Notes: generated by a model from the sequence alone, not told the origin. 64,000 bases of DNA from Gadus chalcogrammus (GCF_026213295.1 NC_079425.1:12829474-12893473), one strand, 5' to 3'; positions 13,761 to 27,690 are shown, numbered from the stretch's first letter. Translations and numbers: made by a program.

Positions 13761-14335
13761 TCCTGACCTTTTGTGCGTTGCATATCAGATTTTCTGTGCT
13801 TTGGAGGAGCAGCGGCTGCTGATGCAACAATTGGAAGCTCAAAGCACGGCTGACATTATGTCCTCTCCGGCTTGCCGTATGTGTACATGACTAATTAGTG
13901 GGAAAACTCTGTCACAAAGCCATATGGTGGCGGTGACGGAGCAGCTTGAGCAGGGTTGCTGCCACCAAAAACATCTAAGAATGTCAACGCAATCTGTCCG
14001 GCGCCAAGGTACCACCATATGCAAATGAGGTTAAATGTTCAACAATTTTTTATTTTGTGTCGCAGGGACAGGAAGCGACAGATAGCGAGAGAGCATATGA
14101 GAAGAGACATGTTTATCATACCAGTTCAAGCAGGATGTTTTAATTTTATTTTGTAAAGATCTATATATGTCGGTCTTATGTATCCGTAACGCAGGGGGAG
14201 AAGATAATAGGAGTTGGAGCACGACACCATCTGACTCACTAATATCAACACTTCAAAACACGCAACACCATCAGTCATCACACCGAATAAATCACACTGC
14301 TAATTCTGGGTCAGGAAGATTGCAGAGGTTAATGC
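13761..14335. other. Unique block, candidate conserved element at about 13830-14040
   Basis: High-complexity sequence with ATGACTAATTAGTGG and two CCATATG motifs (about 13920 and 14015). No exon signal that I can support. Confidence 0.3.
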
Positions 14336-14474
<139 letters not shown>

Positions 14475-14609
14475 TCATGGAGTGACTGAGCGGGTGATTT
14501 TTTCATGTTAATGAATGCCGAATGGTTCACAGACTAAAATAAGATAATTAACAATTTGTTATTATTTGTAGATGCGTTGTCAGTGTAAAAAAGCAAGTTA
14601 ACAGATAAC

Positions 14610-14690
14610 GTACAAATAATACTAATACTAATAGTAATAATAATAATATTAATAATACTATGCCTACAAATTAATAATAATATATTTTCG
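14610..14690. repeat. AT-rich (AAT/ATA)n tract
   Basis: Runs of AATAATACTAATA and TAATAATAATATTAATAAT form an imperfect trinucleotide array. Confidence 0.75.
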
Positions 14691-14779
14691 TTATCTTAAA
14701 AGTAATACATGAAAATTAATCAATTCAATTATTGATGAACAAAGAACATTTTAATCTTCATTCAAAGTATCGCTCAGCA

Positions 14780-15110
14780 CGGTAGGGGTGGAGGGGGAGT
14801 TGTGGGAGGAGGAGTGCTGGGTGGGCAGAGGGGAAGGAGGAGTGGGCCAGTGCTGATTCAGGGAAAGCAGCTGACGTCTGGCTTGAGAGGGAAGGGGAGG
14901 GTTGGGGGGTTAATGGGTAATGACGGGAGACACTCTCAGGACTTTCAAGTTCACAGGAGGTCGACACTCGCCGCTACAATGCTGCGGGAGCTTTAACTGT
15001 GGGAGAATCTCCGCTCCGCGTCTTCAGTCAGCTCCTCTCCTCAAATCCAAACCAGGACTCCGCTCCACTGTCGCTGGTTTCGAAACACAGATACCGAGTG
15101 AAAAATAGAG
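14780..15110. other. G-rich tract followed by CpG-containing unique block
   Basis: 14780-14915 is G/A-rich with GGGG runs (GGAGGGGGAG, GGGGAGGG, TTGGGGGG) and has G-quadruplex potential. 14925-15105 is mixed sequence with several CpGs (GTCGACACTCGCCGC, TCCGCTCCGCGTC). Open frames on both strands are short and look like composition effects. Confidence 0.4.
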
Positions 15111-15428
15111 AAGGTTAAAGAATATTAAATTAGGACTTCACTAAGTAGCAATCGTTAGGCGCAAAACACTTTGGCATTTAATATTCTTAACCTATATTTA
15201 TTTAGCCTTATGAATTCACGAGAGTCTCTTTATTATTTTCAAAATTATTCATTTTGTCTAAATGTAGGCCGTTTCATTTAATGTTACATCTCTGAACTCC
15301 ACTTTGTCTAATGGCCCATTTATCTCATCGTTAATCAAGTGGAAGAATAAAAAAAGTTTATCTCTGTAAGAGTTCAGACAAGATCATTTTCAACAAAGAG
15401 GTATCTTTCTTTGGCACTGTAATTAAAA
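15111..15428. other. AT-rich intergenic sequence, nothing recognised
   Basis: No repeats or gene signals. Confidence 0.5.
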
Positions 15429-15700
15429 GCTTTTTCCCTGAACTCAGAAGGCAACTGTTATTTGGAGGTAACAATGCTCTTTCCCTGAACTCAGTACTGT
15501 AATGTAGAGGTAACAATGCTCTTTCCCTGAAGTCACTACTGTAATGTAGAGGTGCTACAGCTCCTTCCCTGACCTCAGTCCTGTAATGTACAAATAATAT
15601 GGCTATTCCCATTGACTCTCTAGAGGTCACAAAGTTCTTTCCCTGACCTAAGTGGAGTAGCACAGCTTTTTCCCTGGCCTCAGTACTCTAATGAACTAGG
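15429..15700. repeat. Minisatellite, 42-bp core unit, about seven copies
   Basis: The core CTTTCCCTGAACTCAGTACT recurs at about 15432, 15479, 15521, 15563, 15605 (decayed), 15637 and 15667. The central spacings are exactly 42 bp and the outer ones 30-47 bp. Most units continue with GTAATGTAGAGGT. The minus-strand frame of about 100 codons with repeated FRERALLP is an artefact of the 42-bp (14-codon) period. Confidence 0.9.
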
Positions 15701-16280
15701 ACAGCAAAACTGAAGGGCAGATTTCTGCTCACCAGCTCAGGAATGTCTTGTAAGATTTAGATGCAGTAGTTTGACAGGAAAGGGCAGAGATACGGGAGAC
15801 TGTCATGCAACTGACAACCAATGACCTCTGTCCAAAGTGTCAAAACACTACACACATTTTTCAACGATTCAGTTCCCTTACTGTTTTAGTGCTACCAGCT
15901 TAACATTTTAACTGACAACAAAGTTTTATTATCTACTGCTATAGCAGTAGCTCATGTGGGTCCCTCCAGATTTATATTTCACTGAGCAGCTTCCAGTGAA
16001 TTCAGATACATGTCATTAAGGAGCAGGTAGGGGTAAGGGGTCATCTTGATCTAGGATGGCATAGGTACACTGTGGACATGAGGATCAAACCAAGGACCAT
16101 ATCTTTTGGGAGTCTTATAACAATACAAATGTTATCAAAACGACGTAGAAGGGAAGAAGATAACTTTACTTTATTTAATAACATAACTGACCAAACCACA
16201 ATCATTACTCTTGCGAGTCTTGCGGTTTGTTTGTTTGGACGGTTGTTTGGCAGGGTTTCAAGGAACATTCCTTTCCCCAG
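15701..16280. other. Unique intergenic sequence
   Basis: No gene or repeat recognised apart from a short GTTTGTTTG run near 16228-16250. Confidence 0.45.
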
Positions 16281-16289
16281 TGTTTCTAA

Positions 16290-16372
16290 CAGTGAAACCC
16301 ACAACATCAATATAAACCTCGACCGTGTTTTTAAGAGTTAAACCCACAACACAAACCTTGACAGTGCTAACA
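16290..16372. repeat. Two-copy tandem duplication, about 42-bp unit
   Basis: AGTGAAACCCACAACA and AGAGTTAAACCCACAACA each lead into a TAAACCTCGACCGTG / CAAACCTTGACAGTG segment. Only two diverged copies are present. Confidence 0.65.
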
Positions 16373-19275
<2,903 letters not shown>

Positions 19276-19888
19276 ACCAACCAGCTAAGCAGACACTGAC
19301 CTACAGAACACACATTAACACAACCAAACCCCATCAACACATAAGCACCAACCAAACCAAACCCCAACCTACAGAACACACATTAGCCCAAACCAGACAC
19401 CAACCTACAGAACACATTAAAACCAACCAAGCAGACACCACCCTAACAAACACATTAGCACCAACCAAACCCCAGCTCACATCAACAAAATTGCACCAAC
19501 CAAATCGCAAACTATATAAACTCATTAGCACCTACCATATACCTGACATTAACCTACAGAACATGCATTAGCACCGACTAAACTCAAACTTACATCGTAA
19601 GTTTGATATATGCACATATATGCACCCACCAAAGCAGACACCAACCTACATAACACACATTAGCACCAACCAAACCCAATAAACACATCAGCAAAAACCA
19701 AACCGCAACCTACACAAACATATTAGCACCAACCAAACCTGACACCAACCTAACTAACACATTAGCACCAACCAAACCCCAATTTACATAAACACATTAA
19801 TCCAGACCTATAGAACCAATAGAACATACATTAACCCAAAAAACAAACCAAACACCAACCTACAGAACACACATTAATGGCAACCAAA
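19276..19888. repeat. Minisatellite, about 36-42-bp unit, roughly 15 copies
   Basis: The repeated blocks ACCAACCAAACCCC, GACACCAACCTACAGAACA and CACATTAGC follow one another in variable order and length, giving a degenerate A/C-rich array of about 610 bp. Some copies lack one block, so the period varies. A private insertion near 19585-19630 holds a small hairpin (AAACTTAC / GTAAGTTT). The 60-100-codon open frames here reflect the low-stop composition. Confidence 0.9.
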
Positions 19889-20424
19889 AAATAAAAATAA
19901 AACTGTGTTCTGTGTTTGAAACGATATCAAAGGTCATACTACACCAAACACACAGGATAAAGCTTCAGAAGTCCAGTACTCCATGCAAGCAAAAGTCCAA
20001 ACATATACATCCAAAAAGAGAAATGTGATGTCAAAGGGCAGTCGTTACAATATCTTGCCACTTCAGGTTGTCCTTCTGCAATCTTTCTACTTGTTGGCCA
20101 TCCTTGGAGACCAAATTGTCACCTGATTAGCTCCAAATGAATTATATTACTCGCCTATACTAACACAACACAACCCCATTATACATGGACGAAACCTTAC
20201 AGTCTGATGCCCTGCTCATTCATTAAATATAATACTTCTGTTTTCATGAAGTCAGGGTTTAAGTCGAAGAACTATCTGGATGTTAAGGCTTTATATTTAC
20301 TCAATTACAAAATACTAGTTTTTTTATTTTTTAAATGGGACTCATAATCTAATTAGGTTAAGTTTATCTTTATCATTCCACGGATATTGCTTGCATTTCA
20401 TTATTTATATTTCCCCTTGTTAAG
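19889..20424. other. Intergenic sequence, nothing recognised
   Basis: AT-rich unique sequence without gene evidence. Confidence 0.5.
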
Positions 20425-20456
20425 AATGTGCTCTATAAATAAAGTTTGATTGATCA
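20425..20456 (+). mobile_element. Possible 3' tail of a retroposon
   Basis: GTGCTCTATAAATAAAGTTT followed by GATTGATCAAT resembles the GCGCTATATAAATAAA-GATTGA tail common at the 3' ends of truncated fish retroposons. No upstream coding remnant is recognisable. Confidence 0.4.
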
Positions 20457-20489
20457 ATATCTGATGAAACAATAATTTTCATCCAGAAA

Positions 20490-21590
20490 TGAAATGCAAA
20501 AAGTATCACATCGACAACATTTAAATCATCCACTCAAATCTTCTTGGGGGCACTTACCCAGTTCAGAAAAGGTTGAGATCAGAAAGTCAGTAGAAGTTCA
20601 GAATGACACACAAAACAATAGTATGGATACTTTTCTTCTCCACCATCTCTTTATGACTCTTCAAACATCACATTTCCCCACGAGTCAGACCACTATGAAG
20701 CCCTCAATGCTGTACGCCGTTTTACCGGACGTGCGCTCCAGCGTTTCATCACGCGCTGACATTTCCTATTGAGCGGGTAACAAATGGCATTTCCCCGGAC
20801 AACTTGTTAACTTTTAAAGGTTGATGGCTCGGATCTGTGGATCTGCCCTGTGCCTCCGCCCCAAGAAACTAAGATGGGAGATTAGCTGCTGTCAGCTTGG
20901 GTGATGTGTGGAAGTTTGAGAAGCAAAATGTTAGGATGCTATTTATAGTGCGACACACAGCATATTGATCTGCCATTTATTGGAAACAGGAGACTCATTT
21001 GTGCTTTCTCCACCAGTGTCCTCTCGCCTACAGGGGATTCTCCTCTGTACTGTTTGACTGAGCGAGCAGACATCCAGACTAAGATTAATGTAGCGGTCAG
21101 ATGTTGCAAGAGAAGATACACATCTCATATAATTTCCAGGGTGGACACATTTGCGATCGTTATGAATATCAGACGAGCAGGTTTGAAATAATTTACCTTT
21201 GAAGAAAACATTAATGATGATTATGGTTTTATGGCTCGATCTGAAGCCGTGTCATTAAGCTAGAGGTAAAGTTATTCTCTTTCAGCTTCAAGGTCTCCTG
21301 TCTTGGTGTCAGGATCGGGAGATACGGTGGTGGAATATCATTTAGATTTACCAGAGGTCATCTCCAATGAAACCTTTAATGAAATGGAGAGCAGAGAGAT
21401 TCATAAAGCAGACCACGCCTCACTGTGTGGATCGCACATGGCCGGCCGTCACATTAATTAAGAAGTCTGCAGTTCAGGTCGCACATGAAAGTCAAATCAT
21501 ATTATTTAGTCTTTAGTCAACTTTCCTTCTCTCTATCTTCTTCTGAATGGAGGCCCTTCAAACAAGTTTAGTTTTCATCTTTCAACTTTT
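20490..21590. other. Low-repeat unique block, candidate regulatory cluster
   Basis: About 1.1 kb without simple repeats. Compact AT and CpG motifs are scattered through it: GATTAATGTAGCGG, TTGCGATCGTTATG, CATTAAGCTAGAGG, CCTTTAATGAAATGG and CACATTAATTAAG. No open frame has family similarity. A group of enhancers is an inference from texture. Confidence 0.35.
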
Positions 21591-21792
21591 ACAGCTTGAA
21601 GGAAAACTCTGAAGGCCAAACTTTAAGACGCTCAGCAAGAAGTACTCAGAAATACTTAAGTAGTATATACGTGCAATGCTATGAACTACTGTGCATGATC
21701 ACTAGTATTCACTCTATTCTTGGAATCATGGCCATGAAACACACAAATTTTAAAACACAACTGCATTCTGCATTTACTCTGATATCTCCCTT

Positions 21793-22113
21793 TCTCTCTC
21801 CTGCCAAGCAATCCAACGGTGATTTAATCTCTGTCCTGCCCCACACTCAAACCTTGATTTAATCTCTCTCCTGCCAAACAATCCAACCCTGATTTAAACT
21901 CTCTCCTGTCCAGCAATCAAACCCTGACATGAAATATTTCCTGCCAAGCAATCAAACCCTGATTTAATCTGGCCTGACCAGCAGTTAAACCCTGATTCAA
22001 ATTCCCTCCCACCCGGCCATCAAACCCTGATTAAATCTCTGTCCAGCCAAATAGTCAGACCAAGATTTAATACTCTCCTGCCCAACAATCAAACCCTGAT
22101 TTAATCTCCCTCT
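21793..22113. repeat. Minisatellite, 35-bp unit, nine copies
   Basis: GATTTAATCT-type cores start at 21821, 21856, 21891, 21926, 21961, 21994, 22029, 22064 and 22099. The spacing is 35 bp throughout except for one 33-bp step. The other half of the unit is CCTGCCAAGCAATCAAACCC. The copies are 70-90% alike by eye. The period is not a multiple of three, so no long frame persists. Confidence 0.93.
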
Positions 22114-22328
22114 CTATAGCAGAGGTGTGAAGGTTCTTTGAGGCGGACAGCGGGCAAACTCCCAGGAAACAGTGGATGGTCTCTATTAGGTCCTCAGTGT
22201 TATCCCCCGCTGGGCTCTGCATACTCAATAGGTTCACAGCAGGACAGAAGGACATGTGCACGCTCTCCTGGCTCAGAGGACACGTGCACGCTCCTAGGAT
22301 AGGCAGGGCTCTTGGTTTGGCTGAGGAG
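22114..22328. other. Unique GC-moderate block, unclassified
   Basis: Non-repetitive sequence with a local near-duplicate (ACATGTGCACGCTC and ACACGTGCACGCTC, about 22251 and 22280). A minus-strand frame of about 100 codons crosses it but starts and ends in flanking repeats and shows no family motif, so I do not call a gene. Confidence 0.4.
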
Positions 22329-22353
22329 TATACCCTCAGTAACTGAGGGTATA
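22329..22353. repeat. Hairpin, 11-bp perfect arms, 3-base loop
   Basis: TATACCCTCAG at 22329-22339 is the exact reverse complement of 22343-22353, with TAA between the arms. Confidence 0.85.
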
Positions 22354-22386
22354 TATAGCGCCTTTCAAGGAAACCAATGACCCCTT
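22343..22386 (-). mobile_element. Possible retroposon 3' tail remnant
   Basis: On the minus strand the segment reads CCTTGAAAGGCGCTATATA, a motif common at the 3' ends of fish retroposons and the same type as the tail at 20425 on the other strand. It is short, so the assignment is tentative. Confidence 0.4.
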
Positions 22387-22389
22387 TCA

Positions 22390-22985
22390 AATAGCAGACA
22401 AAACAAAATATTTATACAATGCATACATATGTTTAAACATTCAAAAATATGCTTTTTATGGTTAATAAAATGTATATTACATATTTGCTTTTCTGTGTTT
22501 GTTTCCATTTGGTACAAGTGTCCTCCGTGTAGTCACTCTGGTTGTGCCCTCTTCAGAAAATGTTATCGGGTAAAATAAAAGATTCTCAGCCTATTTCCAT
22601 CGTCTCTTCTCTGTGTTATCTACTTTGTCATTAGATTTCAGTGTGAACTGCCTGCACCACTCGGAGATGGTTCTAGAGTGTCCCCTCATCTCCTTATCGT
22701 ATTTACGCTCCACATTTCCTGAGCATTTGAACTTTGATGCTAGCCTGACACAAAGCTATTGACCTGGAACACATTATCTGCTGAGAATGTTTAACTCGCC
22801 CAGTAACTGTTATTTAATCAGTGATACACAATAAAAAAATATGATGCCTTCACCGTCCGACATATTTATTTAAATACATATTCCATATTTAAAAAAAGAC
22901 CCAATCTACAAATGTTCTCCGCACAAACACACACAAAAATACACACACACACACACATACACACACACACACAGATTTTCTAAAC
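22390..22985. other. Intergenic sequence with a short imperfect CA run
   Basis: AT-rich unique sequence. A broken CA microsatellite lies at about 22925-22974, immediately before the large minisatellite. Confidence 0.55.
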
Positions 22986-22988
22986 GAG

Positions 22989-23890
22989 GGTCTCTGTGGT
23001 ATTGCAGGTCTCTATGGTACTGATGGTCTCTATTGTATTACAGGTCTCTATGGTACCGAAGGGTCTCTATGGTACCGAGGGTCTTTATGGTACCGAGGGT
23101 CTTTATGGTGTTGCGGTTCTCTTTACTATTGATGGTCTCTATGGCATGTCAGGTTTCTATGGTACCGAGGGTCTCTGAGGTACCATGGGTCTCTATGCTA
23201 TCGCAGCTCTTTATGGTACCGAGGGTCTCTGAGGTACCATGGGTCTCTATGCTATCGCAGCTCTTTATGGTTCCGAGGGTCTCTATGCTATCGCAGCTCT
23301 TTATGGTTCCGAGGGTCTCTATGCTATCGCAGCTCTTTATGGTTACGAGGGTCTCTATGCTATCGCAGCTCTTTATGGTTCCGAGGGTCTCTTTGCTATC
23401 GCAGCTCTTTATGGTTCCGAGGGTCTGTATGCTATCGCAGCTCTTTATGGTTCCGAGGGTCTCTATGCTATCGCAGCTCTTTATGGTTCCAAGGGTCTCT
23501 ATGCTATCGCAGCTCTTTATGGTTCCGAGGGTCTCTATGCTATCGCAGCTCTTTATGGTTCCGAGGGTCTCTATGCTATTGCAGCTCTTTATGGTTCCGA
23601 GGGTCTCAATGGTACTGCGGGTCTCTATGGTACAGAGGGTCTCTACTGTACTGAGGGTCTCTTTGTGACAGAGAGTCTCTACTGTTCTGAGGGTCTCTTG
23701 AAGTAGGGTCTCTTCTGTTCGAGGTTCTCTTTGTGACAGAGGGTCTCTATCGTACTGAGGGTATTTTGGGTACAAAGGGTCTCTACTGTACCGAGGGTCT
23801 CTTTGTGAACGAGCATCTCTACTGTACTGAGGATTTCTTTGCGAGCGAGGGTCTCTACTGTGCCGAGGGTCTCGTTATCACTGTGTCTCT
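22989..23890. repeat. 18-bp-monomer minisatellite with higher-order 36- and 54-bp units
   Basis: The monomer is close to GGTCTCTATGGTACCGAG, so the array is peppered with GGTCTC. Left flank (22989-23166): single diverged 18-mers. Next, 54-bp trimers start at 23167 and 23221. The centre (23245-23604) is ten 36-bp dimers. The right flank (about 23605-23890) holds a second, different and more decayed dimer in which CTCTACTGTACTGAG and CTCTTTGTGACAGAG alternate. All periods are multiples of three, so frames stay open on both strands: + strand GLYAIA-ALYGSE, another + frame, and ETLGTIKS on the minus strand. Simultaneous openness in several frames, with no flanking coding sequence, argues against a protein. 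Confidence 0.95.
23245..23604. repeat. Homogenised core: ten copies of a 36-bp dimer
   Basis: CTCTATGCTATCGCAGCTCT starts at 23245, 23281, 23317, 23353, 23389, 23425, 23461, 23497, 23533 and 23569, with small substitutions in several copies (for example CTCTTTGC at 23389). The copies are almost identical, unlike the flanking monomers, so the core was recently amplified or homogenised. Confidence 0.95.
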
Positions 23891-25190
23891 AAAGTGCCAT
23901 GAAAAAAAACTTTCACTGAGAAGCTGAAGCGAATATCTGACTTGATCTCTTTTGGGTAAGAAGAGGCAGCCTGGTTAGGCTTGTATTATTTTGTAGCTTT
24001 TTGGAAATGCTTGGGAAATGTAAGTAACATGCGTAGGCCTTATTTCATCATTGATATTGCTGCCAAGAAGGGGATCAGATGTTAATGTTGCTTCATATGG
24101 TGGGATAGTTGCTTGCTTTGCATAAAATCGATGAGGGTGGGCAGACCTAGACCAATGTCTGTTGTTGTCCCACGCAGCGTGTTACGGCACGCGTTCGGCA
24201 AGGCAGCTTGGGAGTGAATTGTCCATGTTTTTATACTGCTGCAGTAGCCTGTATTGTGGATAACCGTGGGTGGCTGCAAATACAATGTGTGTGATTGTAC
24301 TATCAATTATTATCGCTCTTGGGTTGTCAGAAAGGGAAAAATAGTTGTGCCCCCTCTGTCATTTCTGATGCCTTCTGGCCTAGTTAATCCTGCTGCCGGG
24401 GTCTTGGCGCAGCCAACAGGGCTGTCCACTTTATTTTAGGCGCCAATAATGCAATTCACAAAGCAAAGGAAGCGAAAATTAAGCATCGGCGTAGAGACCC
24501 ATGGCGTACCCGGAATGACTGTTCAATGCTGAATAATAATTCAACCGTTTACTGGTGTAATTGTTGAGAAGTCCGCACATCTGTTTTTCTGTTGGGCTCA
24601 GTGTGAAGTCAACTCCTGTTGTTCCACTTTCATTTTGTTTGAAGAGGGAGACCCCCCTGGCTAGCTCTTTAAGTTCCTCTCTTATTGAGGTCCTTCGCTC
24701 TGGGCTCCGCACACCCAATTTATGTTTGTTACCGTGTGGACTTTTATTTTAATCGTTCTCTCCAATTAAAGAAGAACAGCTCAGTCAGACGTTTGTCCCA
24801 TCTCACTCTTTTATCTCTTCCCAGCTCCCTCCTCACAACCGTCTTCCACAGACACACATACACACATCCCCATCAGGCCAATTTGCTGACGTTTCAGTTT
24901 GAATGGCAGTTGAGTTTGAATGAACAGAGTGTCTTTTAACTTCCTTTTGGTTTTCAACCCTTATTAAAACAACTGTGTACTATTAGTGTGTGGATTCTTA
25001 AAGCAATCTATTTATATATATTTGGATGTATTTGATGATAGCTATCACACCGGTTTAATTATAATTGTATCGGTTGTAAAGCTGGGTTTGGCAGTTTGGA
25101 GAGACCAGCAGGGTAAGCTAGATTTTGAAAGTATCGAACAGAAAAATCTAGGAAGGAATAGCCTTGTGGAAAACTCTGGTCAAGCACATT
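23891..25190. other. Unique block; strong candidate regulatory region at about 24050-24760
   Basis: About 700 bp of repeat-free, high-complexity sequence contains GCGCCAATAATGCAATTCAC, AAAATTAAGCATCGGCG, AATAATAATTCAACCG and CAAATACAATG. Short open frames exist on both strands but none reads like a known protein. Such a block between decaying repeats is what a conserved element would look like; this is inference. Confidence 0.4.
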
Positions 25191-25191
25191 A

Positions 25192-26393
25192 GGGGCCCTA
25201 TTTTAATGGTCTGAAACGCAAGTGAGAAGCGCCAAGTGCAAGTAGCTTTGTGGGCGGTTCTACGGCGATGTCGCTAGTTTACCGGCGCGAAAAATGACTC
25301 TTGCGCCCGGCGCATATCTAAAAAGGATTGGTCTGAAGTAGCCTAATTATGCGTAGGTGTGTTTGGGCGTAACGTGCAATAAACCAATGAGAGTGCCAGC
25401 TCTAATCCCCTTTAAGAGCCATGAGCGCATTTGAATCTGACGAGTTGATATTTTGACACCGCGTCTGCAGTCTCTGATGAGACAGATGCACATGAATTTC
25501 AAACTACAAATGGCTGTTTATGGCCAAATAATATGGCCTAATTCACACATGGAATAATGTTTTCTTCCACAACTTCAGAGTTGTGGAAGAGTCCTCAAAT
25601 AAATTTCGGCAAAGAAAACGTAAATGATATGATATGCGGTAACTGTGGTTCTATTTAATTATACACGCAATACATTATAAGCATAGTTTCTTATCAGTAT
25701 TGTATGCATTATCGCTATCGACTTGTGTTCCTAATATGCATGTGCTCCCCCGTTAATATACATTGCCATGGACTGTATTATGCGTTACGTGTTTAGTTTG
25801 CGTGTGTTTAAACAGATGGGCGCGCGTGTGTGTGTTACACGTACACACACCCGCGCCCGCATTCATTCATTCTTTTTAACACTCACTTGCGGTAAAACAA
25901 TGTTTTCTCACGATCAAATACTCATCAATCCTAAAAGTTATAGGCATGTACACGATGTCTGTGTCAAGAAAATATGTGTTTGCTGTACGGTGTTTGCAGA
26001 TTGTTTTAAAAGTACAACTTATTACCCAAATAATTTACCAAGAATGTGTGGCTAGGTAGATGAGAGGAGCAAAGTGTATGCGCGAGGTGCACAAGCAACA
26101 TTATGCATGCGCCCTTAAAATAGCATCTGAACAACACGCCACTGACTTTAAACCATGTGCTTCCTGGTTTATGGCTCAAGTGGTTTCTGAAACTGCAAGA
26201 TAGCACCAGGGAACGTTTGCGCCAGAACACGCCTCCTCCTTTCGCCGAACCGCCCCTTGGGGCGCAAGATCATTCCCTAATTTACCGACGCGTGGCGCAG
26301 GAGGGAAAAGAACGCTCTGCGCCAGTTGCAAACTAGCAACAACACATGCGCCAGTGATTACGTCAATTGCGCCGGATGCAACATAGGGCCCTA
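25192..26393. mobile_element. Non-autonomous DNA transposon with GGGCCCTA termini (about 1.2 kb)
   Basis: The left end reads AGGGGCCCTATTTTAA followed by GGTCTGAAACGCAAG; the right end, on the opposite strand, reads AGGGCCCTATGTTGC. Inside each end are GCGC-rich stretches (GCGCCAAGTGCAAG, TTGCGCCCGGCGC, CCGACGCGTGGCGC, TTGCGCCAGAACACGCC) and CGTAACGTGCAATAAACCAA, a combination I recognise from a family widely dispersed in teleosts. The middle (about 25440-26040) is AT-rich, non-coding and may include a later insertion, since copies of this kind are often shorter. No transposase remnant is seen. A clean target duplication is not apparent (TTA on the left, TAG on the right). Confidence 0.75.
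25564..25589. repeat. Hairpin inside the transposon, 10-bp arms
   Basis: CTTCCACAAC and GTTGTGGAAG are exact reverse complements separated by six bases. Confidence 0.8.
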
Positions 26394-27175
26394 GGTATGC
26401 AGAGTGCATGCAGGTAGGCAGGTAGGTAGACAAACAGGTTAGCCATCCGATAATTTCATTCGGGACAAATTAAGTAATTGGACGGGGTTATAACAGACCT
26501 GCTACAGCCACAGATGTTTTTTTTTTTTCTAATTTATGAATTTCTGTCTGGATGTAAAGAGAATGACAGAATACCTCTAAATAAATTGCCTGCAATTGCA
26601 TTAAAAGTTTGACCATTCGAGTAGGTGTTTTTCAGATAAGATGAAATCTGAGTTTAAAATCGACATCCATTTAAATAACACATTATAAAGAATACATCGT
26701 ATTTTATGTCTAAATGGTGTGAGGTCTTTATTCAACTGACTTTTTCATGTGCACGAGCAGTCACAAATTGCAGAGATATGTGTGACATCCTAAAAACTGA
26801 AATTATTTCAGTAAATATGTACACATATACAGTAATGATGTATGTTTCTCCTTATGTTTGATCTCATCTGGCCTGACTTCACTCATCCTCCATGTGCACG
26901 GAAAGGCCACATTGGCAGAGATGCAGTTACAGGGCTCAGAATAAGATCAAAACAGACCAGCCGGTTATTGCTCAAGGGACGCCAGGTAACAGGTTTATCA
27001 CTCCGGTCCCGACGACAGTCTCTGGGTTTTAAACCACTAAACCTGCGCTATGTTACAGCCAGCCCAGGCCGTTCTTCCGCTCTTCTCTACTTATAGAATG
27101 GAGCGGCTCCGTTAGCGACAGATTAAATCATGTTTTTAGGACAACGCAGGGTCTCTCGGACATCCTTCACGTAGG
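26394..27175. other. Intergenic sequence, candidate block at about 26880-27120
   Basis: A short GTAGGCAGGTAG run lies at 26409-26430 and a poly-T at about 26517-26528. 26880-27120 is mixed sequence with CpGs and no repeats; I see no supported exon in it. Confidence 0.4.
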
Positions 27176-27178
27176 TCT

Positions 27179-27195
27179 CCCCCCCCCCCCCCCCC
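27179..27195. repeat. Poly-C run (C17)
   Basis: Seventeen consecutive C bases on the + strand. Such a homopolymer is also prone to sequencing length error. Confidence 0.9.
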
Positions 27196-27409
27196 ACAGT
27201 AATAGAAGACCAGGAAATGTCAAATGAAAGAGACAACAGAGTCTGTTACCTCCTAAACCGTATCGGGGAAACATCGGCTCTCTTTGTGTCGCTGTGGCAA
27301 TCTAGCGACATGATATGAAAATATGCCCTTATCCCCCAAGAATCAGCAGAGGTTAAAATCCTGTGGAAAAGTAAATACAAAAATAAATGGATCTGACGGA
27401 AGAACAAAC

Positions 27410-27690
27410 AGATGGTGTGTCAAGGGCAACCTGAGTTTTGCAGTGTAAATAGTTGTGGTTCTTCCCTTCCTAATGAAAATATATTTGTGCAGCGTTGTGC
27501 TCGGCGGCTCAATGTGTGTGAATTGTGTTGTTCTGCAGCCAGAAGAGATGCTTGCGATATTCCCGCCGCATCCTATGCTGTCATGGAGACGGATGGCTGC
27601 GATGTGATCGATCGCCCCGACACGAGATGGATCACTTCTGCCTGTGATCTGTTCAGATTTCTCTCCTTGAGCTCCACAATTGACTAGTCT
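27410..27690. other. CpG-containing unique block, candidate exon or conserved element
   Basis: Non-repetitive sequence of raised GC and CpG content between a poly-C run and a CT tract. TTCTGCAG at about 27532-27539 could serve as a splice acceptor and is followed by an open stretch to 27684, but there is no matching donor before the stop and no recognisable protein motif. GATGTGATCGATCGCC at about 27601 is a distinctive motif. It could be a conserved non-coding element, a non-coding RNA exon or neither. Confidence 0.3.

Noticed and set aside
21793..22113. CRISPR-like array (35-bp regular period)
   Set aside because: The whole 35-bp unit repeats with no unique spacers, and the surroundings are vertebrate; it is a minisatellite.
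22067..22390. 107-codon minus-strand frame
   Set aside because: It begins in a retroposon-like tail and ends in the 35-bp minisatellite; no family motif or splice sites were found.
23033..23775. Open frames of 155-211 codons on both strands resembling a repeat protein
   Set aside because: Frames are open on both strands at once because the 18/36-bp period is a multiple of three. There are no flanking exons, signal peptide or splice context.
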